Notes: generated by a model not told the origin, from the letters alone. DNA of 25,553 bases from Symsagittifera roscoffensis (GCF_963678635.1 NW_026971602.1:1-25553), one strand, 5' to 3'; counted from the stretch's first letter, positions 1-10,883 are shown. Program-made: numbers and translations.

Positions 1-3000
1 CCACTGATTGAACAAAACTAGTGGAACAATTCCGAGGAGAGTATTGAACAAAACGGTAGATTTTGGTGCACTTCAAGCCAAGTTCCAATAAAAGTTGAAC
101 AGAGGAGTTATAACTGTTCCATTTGCTAGCTTGAAACTAGATATCAGCATTCACTGAGGATGTTTTAATATTTCGTTCTCGATTGCATATTTCTCCATGT
201 TATCTCCAGTATAATTTCTTCCAACCTCAGTAAATTTGAAATTTGGAAGAAAATTTGCAAATTTTGATTTTTAGTTCATCTGGAACAACTAAATTGCACT
301 GAACATAGCCAAAAAGAGATCCATCTTTTTTATTGCTAGAATGGAGTCAGTAGAAAGAAGTCTTTTGTAGGGAAGGTTGGTTCTGACGTGGTTTTTGATC
401 TTGTTATTGGTTTTGAAATTTCCCACCACTCACCCTCCCACATTTCTTCAACTTTGTACCCTTCTCTTTTATGTACTCTCATCTCATATCATCAACCTCT
501 CTATTCACTTGTTTCATCGCTCAATATCCTGATCTGTTTAGGAGGGACGAGCTTCTCGGCAAGAACAGAAGTGGTAGTAACATCCCATTGCTTCAAACAC
601 TGTCTTACAGTGATCACAAAAACCGTCCACATTAAAACAGTCGATTTTTTTTCTGTTTTCCAGATGGGAAATTTTACATTCTGATCTTGTTTCCTGTAGA
701 AAGACATGACCATATTCCCAAAGTTGCGAGTTCGATTGTGTCTAGTTTAAAAATACTGCATATTGGTGTCAAACCCCCATCTCGTGTACAGTCCTGTTGG
801 CATATCTTCACACATTGAGGAAGGGTAAAACTGGCTTGCATCATTTCCAACGATTGATTTACAAACATTCGATGAATTTCTGTAAGTATGGTTCATCAAC
901 TACAGCTTTTCGAGCGAAAACATTGGAAGGTCTCCCAGTCATGTCCTCTCTAATTTTTTCACACACTTTCGCAAAATGGATAAAACTTGTAATTTGTAGA
1001 TTTGTGTAGGCATTTGTTTGTTAGATTTGGAAGAGTATATGCAAGTTTCAACATATCTATCCCCTTGTTATGATAAAATTGAATCAATTTTGCATTGCTT
1101 CCAGGGTTGGAACTAAATCCATGTTGTTGTAAGACTTCAAAAATTTTTGAACACTGTCATTCTGTTTTTATTCCAAGTCTCTTGTAATTAATTGTAATTA
1201 TCCATACCAGATGGAGGCACAGTCTTGATTTGAAGCTTTTTCAGTGCTTGTTGTTATTCAAGTCCACTCTTTCTCAGCTTCTCATTATCGACGAAAACTT
1301 TGTCTAGAGGGTTGATGTTTCTAAGTTTACTGAAAAAGGCTTCATACGGTGGCAATTCGGGAAAATCAGGTTTGTCTGGGTTATCAAACCACTCAAATGA
1401 AAAAAAAAATTTTCGTTTCATTAGCTTTATAGGCTTTGAGAAAGTAATCGAGAGTAGTTGCCTCACCCAGAAATTTCATTATGTCGAGAAATTGTACATC
1501 TCCAAACTTGAAAGATATAAAGTCATTCGCTTTTTTGATGACGGATGTTTCTTGTTCTTTATCGCGAATCAAATAGAAGATTAGGTAAGACTTGATCAAA
1601 TTCAAATCATATCTACCACAATTAATCCAAAAACAGGTTAAGTATTTACATATCTCTCCAGATGCTGTTTCAAATCGATGAGCTGATTTTTCTGAATTCG
1701 TAAGAATTGTGTTGACATATCTGCTTCTTCCGAATCTTCAATGCATTCGTCTTCGTATTCAAGTTTGATGCTTGAATAAGTTATACTTCGCTCGTTAAGC
1801 TGATCAAAGATCTTTTTCATTCTTTCATTGATAGCTACTTCAATATCTTGAAATTTTGTTCTCATCTCCAGCTTACTCTTTTCAGCCAACAGTTCGAGGT
1901 TGCTTACAAAATCAATTATCAAGTTCTGTGGATCCTTGTTGTACAAAAAGATAGGTTCATCTATCAGATTCGATGATAGAGAGACAGAGATTGGGACATG
2001 TTTTCCATTCCAGGTTGTAGTTTGTGTTTCTTTTTATTCCTCTGTAGGAACACAAATTGACTCAAAATCGAAAATTGCTAAGTTATAGAAAAGTTTGTTA
2101 GCTTCAGAAACTGGAAAATTGAATCCTTCTAGCTTTTCAAACAAAATTTCTCGAAGCTCATACACGTTCGTTGAGTAAATATGTCTCATTCAATCATTGC
2201 ATCTCAGGAGATGCTGATTGAAGTGGTCTGATTTGTGTAAAAAGGTGTCACAGCTAGGGCATCGCAAGCACTTGAAGAAACTATCTATATCATTTGTATG
2301 AATGATATGATTGTTACATCTCAGTAGCTTAACTGTTTTATCAAATCTTCTGATACTTCGTCGAGCTAGTTCTCCTACCTATTCTCCTTCTTGGATATCG
2401 AAATCGTATCTAAAAATGTTTTTTTTTTTGCACAATTTCTTCGACAACATGAAAGTCTTCTGGAGAAACTCCCCGAAAATTTTTATGATCATAAACAGAT
2501 TTTGATATTAACTCTGTAAAGTATCTGGAAGTAGGAGAGTCGAGATCCTTGTGTCCGTTCATGTACATTGCCAATGCGCGGAAAACACACAAATGATCTT
2601 TGTAAGGTTCCTTGTCTTTATTAGATAAAAGACAGTTAACAGAATGGTTTTTCAGTAGAGGTTCGGGTAAGACAGGGTCTGGACATCCCATTGGGATGTT
2701 TTTCAGCAAAGCAGCAAAAATTGTAACGTTAGTAATCAACTTGAATCTCCATTTTGTGTTCTGGCGTTCTTGGGTACATTGCTCCACAATATCAAGTTTT
2801 TCAACTTTTCCTTGGATTGTAATCAAGTCTGCTTTAGTACAGAGCAAATGAGACTTTTCAACTAAAGTATTGATTTAGTGGGCGCAGAAATATCGATATT
2901 CGCCAGTCTCAATAATTCGAAGAACAAAACCCAGATGAATGCTGAATTGAGCAGCAGAATCGAACTTGTTGAAGTCTTCTATAAGTTTCTCGTTGATTAG

Positions 3001-3355
3001 TTGATTATTTTAGTATCTATCTTGGATATTTGGAAGTTAAATACCTTATGTCGTCCAATTTCCATCTCCGTATCCACCAGAAAAATGTTGAAAAGCGCTA
3101 AGTTCCTCCTTTAGTTTTTCACAATCTTCTTCTTCCTCCACAATCTTGTTCAAGTCATCTAAACAGTCACTGGGTTTCCGTTGCTTAGTTCCTTGTTCCT
3201 TTGCCGATGTTGTTGGTGAGAGTAGTAACTTGGGAACTATTGTTCGCAAGAAGTACAAACTGTTGACTTCTTCGATTTTGGTTGAGCATAGTTTTTGGAT
3301 CGCTCCCATTAGAGACCGCCCGCAGTATTGTAGCAAAAGGTTTATAGCTTGATCA
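1..3355 (-). pseudogene. Broken family B DNA polymerase (Maverick/Polinton or adintovirus type), C-terminus off the left edge
   Basis: Read on the minus strand, fragments in different frames keep the order of one large protein. About 3355-2400 is an N-terminal region with a CVFRALAMYMNG motif, somewhat like the OTU-type cysteine motif. A C2H2-like finger lies at 2261-2196 (CPSC, then two His and a Cys). Exonuclease motif I (DFES) is at 2069-2058, a charged coiled-coil segment at 1946-1638, and an exonuclease II-like N..RYD at about 1623-1606. LPPYEAFFSKLR follows at about 1365-1330, and polymerase motif A (DASQFYPSSM) at 842-813. A Cys/His cluster lies near 640-570. Polymerase motifs B and C would be beyond base 1. 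Breaks include a one-base frameshift at a 10-base homopolymer (1400-1409), a frame change near 1620, and in-frame stops at 1638-1640, 1254-1256 and about 3046. Such polymerases replicate large DNA transposons or related viruses. The polymerase call is strong; the element class is inferred, since no integrase, capsid or terminal repeat is visible. Confidence 0.78.
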
Positions 3356-3486
3356 AACTAGTTATGTTAAGCTATGAGGGGAGGGGATCTTTAGTTTGCT
3401 GTAGCGGGTTTATGACACTGATACTTGTCTTTCCGAGTTCACTTGAACTGTATTTGTTTCGTGACCAGACATTTCCACCCAACCCC

Positions 3487-3518
3487 AAAAGCAGTCAATT
3501 CCGGAACTGACTGCTTTT
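3487..3518. repeat. 32-bp near-perfect palindrome
   Basis: The arms AAAAGCAGTCA and TGACTGCTTTT flank a centre ATTCCGGAAC, so the 32 bases are self-complementary except for one symmetric pair. The word GGAACTGACTG inside it recurs with small changes at 3548-3558 and 3577-3587, and a reversed form lies near 3468. This may be a remnant of a transposon end or a small repeat cluster. Confidence 0.6.
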
Positions 3519-3957
3519 CGAGCGTAAATGTCTGTTTTTTTTTGCGTGGAAATGACTGAAGCGGAAGTAACGGGCGGAAATGGCTGAGGGCCTATTTGTT
3601 TTTTTTTCTACACTTTTGCAGTTGGAGTTAATTACAATTTGTAGTTCGACCCCAGTATTGAAAGACTCAAGTCTTACCCCCACTCGCCCCCAGTCTCTCA
3701 TTTCTCGCGGCGAGTTGTCTAATTTTTGGATTTTTGAACAGACCAGAGTTCATGGTTAAAAAACGAGCATGTTATTTCACCATATTTGACCCGACTCAAA
3801 ATTAACCGTCATCGCAACTATAACGTTATTGTTCCAATTTTCGAAAAAAAGTGACGGAATGTTCATTACGAGTTCAAACTGTGCACTGAATAGGCGCAAA
3901 TTTTGTGTCTATGTAAACTTGGATTCTAGAGACAAATATTAAAACATGTTGCAAACT

Positions 3958-3981
3958 GTAAGTGGAACCGAACCCACTTAC
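3958..3981. repeat. Small perfect hairpin
   Basis: The arms GTAAGTGG and CCACTTAC pair perfectly over 8 bp around the loop AACCGAAC. No flanking cloverleaf arms were found, so it is not called as a tRNA. Confidence 0.45.
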
Positions 3982-4610
3982 AAAACTTCCGAAAGGAGCG
4001 AATATATGTAGTTGTTCTGGATTCCGCAAAAGTAAGCTGATTTCGCAAATGTAATTGGATTCCACAATTTATGCGGAAGTTTATGCTGCACTGTTGTTTC
4101 TTCAATTTTGGTTTGTAATAGATCCCCTTTAGTCTCAAATCGACAATTTTTTGGCAAGATTCGATCCTTCAGATGCACTTTCTCCAATAGAATGGCGCAT
4201 GAAATGAGGCCTGGAACGGATTCAAATTAATTTGGTTAAAAAAACCATAATACACAAACCATGGAAATGAAAGCAAGACTATAGTTTAATATTACCCAAA
4301 AATGAAAAGAAAGAGGACAGTGCATAAATGATTCAATAAGCTACAAAGCTCTAACCATGAACCCGACATCTCAATTCGAGCAAGGATCTCGTGAGAAAAG
4401 GGTGAGACTAGGTTTAAAGAAAGCAAGGAAAACAGTGATTCACCTTTTGCTACCCGTCAAAACCAGTTTGCTCATTCTGCGATTGAGGAAAAACTTTGAC
4501 TATAAACACAATTCAACTGTGTTTTTTTTTATAGTTGAACCATTTCGACTCTCATTACAAAGTTGGGCGATATTCAGCTTACCTTTTTGATCGGCAACCC
4601 ATACTCAACT

Positions 4611-4680
4611 AAACGCTTGAAATGGTTAAAATGGTGAAACTTAAAATGGTTAAAACGCTTAAAATGGTTAAAATGGTTTG
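4611..4680 (+). repeat. Minisatellite built on TTAAAATGG
   Basis: The word AAATGGTT recurs about five times in 70 bases, joined by AAACGCTT-like spacers, giving a compound unit of roughly 9 to 18 bp. It is noncoding simple repeat sequence just upstream of the longer degenerate satellite. Confidence 0.65.
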
Positions 4681-4834
4681 ATCTATTCATTTATATACAT
4701 CATTCTTTACTATAGATAATTATTAATTAGCAAGCGTTATCAAACTGGAGTATAGACTTTTTTTGGGTTAACAACTTGTTTACAGAATCACTTGAAGCAC
4801 TTGTATCTTGATTCATAATGGATTCAAACTTCTT

Positions 4835-5855
4835 AACCCCTCATAAATTTGATTTTTGATTTCAATGATTGGAACGGTTTAGAAAAGTTCCCTTTCAGAA
4901 GCGGCTACTTCCAATTTGTTTCGAGACATAAAGATATGGCCCTCGGAATAGTCAAATAGTTTTTGATTTTTGACCGTTTTGTGATTCTTTTTGACTGTTC
5001 TCGAAAACTAACCTCTCAATTCTAATATTGTGAATTCAATGGAGTTAACGGGCATCAGTAAGCTTTCCTGCATTAGCAGTCGCTCACAAGTCTTTTACAA
5101 AAAAAAATAGCAATCAGAAAAGTAAAACTTTGACTTTTTTGACGTTCTACAAGCTTTTGTTTATTCTCGAAAACTTCACTGCCATATCTGAGACTTTCGT
5201 TACAATTAAAAAACGGGTTGTGGGAAACTAATTTGTTTATGCAACTACGGCCCAATTTTTCTGACAAAAAAAGTTAAAGCCCTCAGAAATTTAGATTTTT
5301 TGACAATTTTTTAATATTACTGTTTTTTTCTCGAAAACTACCTTCCTGAATCTCACCTTTTGGGTTCAATCGAAGTTACAGGTTGCGGAAGTTTTTTTTC
5401 GCATGAACAGCTACACCCTAAGTTTTCACACAAAAAGCTACGATTCTCGGGAATGTCAAACTTTTTAGATGTTGACCGTTTCTTGGACTTTTCTACGTTT
5501 CGTTGACCGTTTCTCGCGTAACATCCTTCCGAACACCAGAGTGTTGAGAAAATACATTTATAGATGGCTATGCTCAGTTTGCTTATGAATATGGCCCCAA
5601 AACAACTCGAAGTCTTGAAACTTTTTAGACAGTTTTTCGGAAACTTTTTGACTTCAGGCGAAAATTACCATGACCAATCTCAGGCTGTTTTCAATCAAAA
5701 AATCCGGTTTTGGGAATACATTCTGCTTAAGCGGCCACAAGTTCGATTGAACAATCCGGTTCGGATAGTTGTTTTTTGCAGAAGCATTGACTCCTTAATT
5801 TTTTGTAAGAGAAATGTTATCTCCTTGGGAAAAATGACTATCTCAAAATATTAGA
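4835..5855 (+). repeat. Degenerate tandem satellite, period about 165 bp
   Basis: The anchor TCTCGAAAACT or a close variant begins near 5001, 5167, 5331 and 5514, with a weaker one near 5658; the first three spacings are 166, 164 and 183 bp. Each anchor is followed by CTTCC-, AATCTCA- and GTTCAAT-like words and preceded by a TTTTTGACC or TTTTTGACTTTT run. Words such as CCCTCGGAAT and CCCTCAGAAA keep the same phase. Units are strongly diverged, so this is an old array. The 96-residue open frame at 5564-5854 lies inside it and is probably not a gene. Confidence 0.6.
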
Positions 5856-6136
5856 GCAACAACTAAGAATTTGGGCAGTCCAATTTTTCAAATCACGTTG
5901 TTCGTGCTGCATGAGTGTAGCAAATTCATTCAATATCAACAACGTAACTCCAACTTTAGCTGGGCATCTAGTTGTTGTTTTTTTTTCATTGAGACAACTG
6001 AACATTTTAGTTGACCTATTTTTTTTCAACGTTTAACCTTTTTCTTATTTGTGTTTTTTCATGTTTATGTTGTATCGCAAGTGGTGCGAAGCTCCGCTTC
6101 GCCTCTGATTTTGATAGTTAGAACAATTACACAAGA
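5856..6136. other. Gene-free stretch with a small hairpin
   Basis: AT-rich with homopolymer runs and no recognised gene. A GCGAAGC / GCTTCGC hairpin with a 3-base loop lies at 6086-6102, immediately before the GC-rich alternating tract. Confidence 0.45.
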
Positions 6137-6138
6137 AA

Positions 6139-6240
6139 GTAGTTACATGCATGCACGTACGCACGGATACGCACGCACGTCCATGCTGAAGCCAGCGCGC
6201 GCTTGCGCATAGACGTTCGTGCGTGCGTTCATGTAGTTAC
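6139..6240. repeat. GC-rich alternating purine/pyrimidine tract flanked by an 8-bp direct repeat
   Basis: About 100 bases of ATGCATGCACGTACGCACG-type sequence with a central GCGCGCGC run sit in otherwise AT-rich DNA. The tract begins and ends with GTAGTTAC (6139-6146 and 6233-6240). The two halves are roughly reverse complements (ACGCACGCACG on the left, CGTGCGTGCG on the right), so the tract can fold back on itself. Alternating composition of this kind can adopt Z-DNA. It may be a small fold-back element with a target-site duplication, but that is inference. Confidence 0.55.
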
Positions 6241-6300
6241 GTTTTTATGTATTTGTTTCAATTACATATGTAATTAATCTTGAATAAAACTCATTTTTTA

Positions 6301-8687
6301 ATTGAAGAGATCAGAACAATTTCTTAACTTTAGTCTAAATGCGTATTTTAATTGTGCACTTACTACTGCCCACTTACTAATTGTGCCCCCGAACGCATAG
6401 CCACATGATTTTTTCTTCAGAGTGGCTCCAGGTTAAGCAGTTCCTTCAGGATAATTAATCTATTAAAAAGAGTCAAACACTTGACTGCATCATTACTAAC
6501 AAATAATTAAAAGTTTCCAGTACATGTTACTGTGATTGCTTTTTCACCAGTGTAGCAATCTTCGTAACAAAAAGATGAAACGCGAAATTAGGATGCACAG
6601 AACGGAGACATTTCTTGCAATCAGTTTGAAGTTGCAGACATAAATCAAGGGAGATGGTTTTTTACAGACCATTGCACTGGAACAAGGATCTCACGCGCGG
6701 TCTCAGAACTTAGTATGTCGATCGACAACTCATTGCTTCTGAAGTCTTGACTGTTATTAAACACGAAGAGTATAACTACTTATTCTCTACATCAGAAGAC
6801 CTTACCTCATCTCAAAAGTGATGACAAGAGTGTCTTGTGATTCAAAATTTAAAATGTTTCGAATAATTTTTTTGCAACATTGTTAATTTGAATAAACTTA
6901 GCTAAGATATGCAATCGGGATTGATTCACAACTGTTTTTAAACTACTGCTTTTTAAATTTTTGTTTTTTATTTAGTTAGACTTGTAAGCATTTAACTTTA
7001 AAACAATCGATATCTAATCCCTAATTATACTGTATCCTGGCCAGTTTCACGATCACATCTTTCGTAGAATTCTTGAATGAAAAAAAAAACTGATTTCAAT
7101 ATAGCCTCAATTTTCTTAGCATTTTTTGACAGATCTACTAAGACGATTATTTTTTTGTACAACATGACGTTTTGGCAATCTAACTAAAACATAAAATTTC
7201 AAAAACAACAGAAAAGTAAGTGAAAAACGTGAGCCAAACCCGTCGTATTTCTGTAAAATTTGGTCGCAATGGTTTAAAACCTAGTCGCAATTATTTAAGA
7301 TAACTTCTAAAATTATAATTTGGACTATTTTTTTTAGCTCGTTTGATCTAGTTTTCCCGTTTGTTTGTTATGATATTTTTTCCAATACGTGGCCAATCTG
7401 AGTCAGATTTCAGGTGTGATTTAATTTCCTTCATCAGTTTTGTTCAAAAATGCTATAATGGAAACCTTCTCCAAACTCTCATTCTCTCTTCTGGTTACTC
7501 CTTGCGTAATTTCAATATTGTTGAATAATTGTTGCAAAATAATTGTGTAGTTTCAGTTGTAATTACTCCATCCCGCATCCAGTTTCGAGCGTTATTAATT
7601 GATTTCATTACGATTTTAGAACCAGTCTTATTAAAATTGAGAAAAATTCGATTTCAATCAATTAAAAATCGATTAAAATCTCTCTCTTTAAAATCAAATT
7701 ATAATTATCTATAAAACATTATAATCGATTATAATCGATTATTCATTCGACTATTTTTCGATATAGTTATACTCAATTATAGTTGATTATAATCCATTAT
7801 TTCAAATCAAAACTCTAATTCATTAGTTTTGCACAAAAATCCGTTATCAATTACAAGCGATTATAATCTCTTCGAAAATATCACGATTATATTTAATTAT
7901 AAATCCTTTAAACACATAATTTTGGTGGTAATAATCAATTATGATTGTCAAAAAATCATCATAATAATACGTTATAATCGATTATTTATACCTAAACTTG
8001 AATGCGGGAAGTTAAAAACAGATCTAACTGTTTTCCGATTCGAGGCATTATCACCTAATCGAGATAGCAGTAGACTTTATATCCTAGGATTTGACCGAAC
8101 AATTTTCTCAGTTATGGCATGAACTAACATATACGAAAAGAATAAAATAAAAGCAAGTTCGAAGACAAAATTGGCAAACAAAAATAATTATAATCGATTA
8201 TCCTTGCTTATAGTGATTTGTTTATGCTCAAAATATGATTTCGGAATTATGATAAAGTAATTGATCATAGTCAATTATAGCTTTATCGATAAATAGATGG
8301 GTTAAAAATAGATTATAGACGAATAAAGTATTTTTTAATCGACTAAGTTTTGATTTCAAAAGCAGAGATTATTATCGATTATTAATTATTTAAAATATTT
8401 TTTTTCTGAATTTCAAAAAGACTACTAAAATTATAATATGATCGAATATTAACGCAACAAATGGATGCGAGTTTAAGTAAACTCAAGTTTGCTGATATTT
8501 TCGATTGATTACCAAAAAATTTTGTTGTTTTTTTGTGACTTTTGGTTTTAAACTTTTTTTGAAATAACACAAAAACCACAGCAAAAATCAAACGACTGCG
8601 TCCAAAGAGTTCTTTATAAACAATTTCTCAATTTTTTAATTCTTTTTTTTGTTGTTTACTTTTCTGACATTTTTCACGTGTGTTTTT
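6301..8687 (+). repeat. Repeat E1, copy 1 (noncoding)
   Basis: Nearly the same sequence occurs at 16690-19724. From 6717 to 8687 the copies differ at only a few per cent of positions; 6478-6717 is clearly less similar, and 6301-6350 is weakly similar. Compared with copy 2 this copy lacks about 90 bp at position 6717 and about 550 bp between 6350 and 6478. The block is very AT-rich and holds several ATAATCGATTAT palindromes. Open frames of 61, 97 and 69 residues recur in copy 2, but only because the DNA is almost identical. No transposase, TG...CA ends or terminal inverted repeat were seen, so the class is unknown. Confidence 0.85.
7670..8390. promoter_or_regulatory. Cluster of ATAATCGATTAT-type palindromes in E1
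   Basis: The palindrome ATAATCGATTAT occurs at 7721-7743 (two overlapping sites), 7974-7985 and 8190-8201, with a near match at 8371-8382 and shorter ATCGATTA words around them. Copy 2 keeps most of them (around 18760-19430). ATCGATTA is close to known Cut/Onecut homeodomain sites, so these might bind such a factor. The clustering is seen; the function is speculative. Confidence 0.3.
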
Positions 8688-9619
8688 TTAAGAGCTCAGG
8701 AATGCTGAGAGAGAAACATATCGAGCTCCATGTTTAAGCCAATTGTAGTCTCATAGTCATACGACTATTTCTGTAGCTTTCTTACAACAATTTCTCTAAC
8801 TTTTTTTGCGAAATTCCGAGTTGCAAAAGTCCGAATAATAAAAACTGCAGTCAGTCTCGTCACTGAAAACGAAAAAAATTACCGGAAAAACACTAGATAA
8901 AGACTCTTAATGTTTTCAAAATGTTTTGTTTGCTGTAAAATTTGCATTTTGAACTTGCCTTATTAACAAAAGCAAACTTAAATAAGGGTACTATCAAAAG
9001 TTTGAAAAATCAAACTCTCACTGTAGCTGGTCAGTATTATATTCAATTCGATAATTTACTATAGGTAACTGAAAACTCGATAATGAATAACTCTAAATGA
9101 AATTTTTGCTAGATAAAACAAAAGAAACGGGATGAACAAGTTTCGCTGATGAGTTGAATTGATTGATTGAATAGTTTGGACATGGTAGTAGGTCAATGTA
9201 AATCCAATACTTCTTGACCTTTATCCGGCGTTGAAGTTAAAACAACAAAAACTCCATGCTCTTCCTGTTTGATTGACGGGATAGTCTGATGTTATATTCG
9301 CCAAATATATTAATTTTTTCTCTCGAAAACCTCGGGATCGTTCAGCCAAGACATTCGTTGTGATAACTGGTAATATTTTCCAATTTTTGCAAGTAGAGTA
9401 GCTGTTTTAGTTGAAGCAGACCATATTCTAGACCTATTAGTATATAACCCATCAAAAACAGAGATGAGGTCGATAGATTCGACCATGTGCAGCCTGTGTT
9501 GTATTTTATCAACATGGTTGTATTTTATCATGGGTTGTATTTTATCATGCAATGAGAATTTATCCTTATGATTACCCGGTTTTCATCTACGAAACATAAA
9601 TAAGTTGAATGGGAACAAC
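8688..9619. other. Gene-free stretch between E1 and the TRIM-like pseudogene
   Basis: No gene is recognised. A minus-strand open frame at 9310-9552 could be a decayed downstream part of the TRIM-like gene, but it is not in frame with it and shows no motif I know. The stretch includes a three-unit minisatellite at 9499-9551. Confidence 0.4.
9499..9551 (+). repeat. Three-unit minisatellite
   Basis: TTGTATTTTATC begins at 9499, 9518 and 9535, with ATGG-type spacers between, giving a period of 17 to 19 bp. Confidence 0.7.
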
Positions 9620-10883
9620 TCATTCGAATAAACGGCTTCTGCCCACACTCAAATTCAAACTGGTCAGCATTAGATCTTTAATCTTCTTTCTCTCTTCGTC
9701 CCAATATGACCAATTAAAAGTATCATCAAAAGGTTCTTTATACAGCCACAATGTATAACTAATTGCAATGGCAGGCTGTTCAGCATCCTTGAAAGAGCAA
9801 ATGCGGCTATCAAAGACAAGGAAAGCATCATTGTCAAGTCTTATAAGAAATTCAAACGCATTCACACCGAACACTTACATAATATTCTGTTGGAGAGACG
9901 CAATGAGAGTATCAGATATTGATTTGATGCTTTATTCCAGTGCAATCTAACAGTGAGACGATGATTTTAACACACAGCTCTTTTTCGATATCTTACACTT
10001 TTTGCACTGAGTGACAAAAAACCTAGATTTCTGTGAAGCTGACTCTTTAGCCAATAAATCTTCATCTTTTGTTGAATTTCTAGAGCCAGAATAACCAGCC
10101 ATCACAATATCAGATTTCTCGTTTTTGACCGCTTGCTCTATTTTGAACCACAAATTTTCAAAATAAGGAGCCAATTTATGGTCGGCGACAACATTAAATT
10201 CGATATCTTTTTTCATTGAAAGCTGATAAGTTGTGTTCAAATCCTCTAATTGAGATAGAAGTTTAGGTAAGGTTTCAATGATTGCAGCTGTAGACATGCT
10301 CAGTGAGCTACTACACTTTCCTTGCATATTCCCCAAATCAATCAAGTTAGTGTTTAGTTCGTTTTTCTCCGCTGTGACTCCATCAAGTTTCATGTCCAGC
10401 ATTTTATCGGCCTGCGACTAAATTTTATCCAATTCTTTGTCAATGAAGTCTTTCAATTTGAAAACCTCAAAGCGTTTCTGTTCGACTGTTTTGGATACCG
10501 AGTCTTTCTTAAGCCTGAGTGGTTTTTCCTTAACAGTATCTAAGTCAGTCAGAATTTCATGAATAAGTTTTTTCAATTCCTTGTCTTTTTCGCTAAGAGT
10601 CTGAAATTTGTGTTCACTATGCGAGCCAAGACATTGCCAACAGAAAGCAACATCACAAGTCATGCATTATTGAAGTCGCAGTACCTTATGCTCTGAGCAG
10701 ATTAAAGGTTTGTTGCCTTTCGAATCAATCACACCTTGAGCGTGTTTTCTGATGTGTGGAACAATGCAAGATTCGCATATTTTTTCAGTAGCGGCAGCAG
10801 TGTCTAGTTTTTCAACTTATACATCGAAAGAGTTGATGACTTTCATAGTTTTCGCCACACGAAGAACATGCGTAACGCTCCAT
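9620..10883 (-). pseudogene. TRIM-like B-box zinc-finger protein, pseudogene
   Basis: The likely original start is the ATG at 10883-10881, which opens a Cys-rich N-terminus (CSSCGENYESH). After a frame change near 10830 comes a zinc-binding region (CESC, then CSEH), and past an in-frame TAA at 10667-10669 the rest of a B-box: CMTC, FCWQC, HSEH. A Lys/Glu-rich coiled coil follows at about 10600-10150. After a TAG at 10418-10420 the same frame continues to a TAG at 9947-9949, then two TAA codons, and then a well-kept C-terminal segment (9874-9620) with FNWSYWDEERKKIKDL. Cys-rich N-terminus, B-box and coiled coil is the TRIM-like layout; such proteins are often E3 ligases or innate-immune scaffolds. 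No classical RING or known C-terminal domain was identified. Most breaks are stop codons rather than indels, which suggests fairly recent decay. Confidence 0.72.

Larger units (their letters stand above)
3356..4610. other. Gene-free stretch with short palindromes
   Basis: No coding signal is recognised. The open frames here (for example 3495-3701 minus and 4357-4590 plus) have biased, repetitive composition and resemble no family I know. The stretch holds a 32-bp near-palindrome at 3487-3518, related GGAAATGACTG-like words at 3548 and 3577, and a small perfect hairpin at 3958-3981. It may be the decayed flank of the polymerase element, but no terminal repeat is demonstrated. Confidence 0.5.

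Noticed and set aside
3958-3981. tRNA arm
   Set aside because: Only one 8-bp stem is present; no anticodon, D or T arm could be found around it.
5564-5854. 96-residue plus-strand open frame
   Set aside because: It lies in the degenerate 165-bp satellite and shares its words.
7529-8122. Open frames of 61 and 97 residues conserved between 7529-8122 and 18568-19161
   Set aside because: The DNA itself is almost identical, so conserved frames carry no information. Composition is low complexity and no motif is present.
9620-10883. An alternative genetic code reading TAA and TAG as sense
   Set aside because: The locus also has a frameshift, and the polymerase relic has stops of all three kinds at sites not consistently one amino acid. 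The transporter uses normal codons and a TGA stop.
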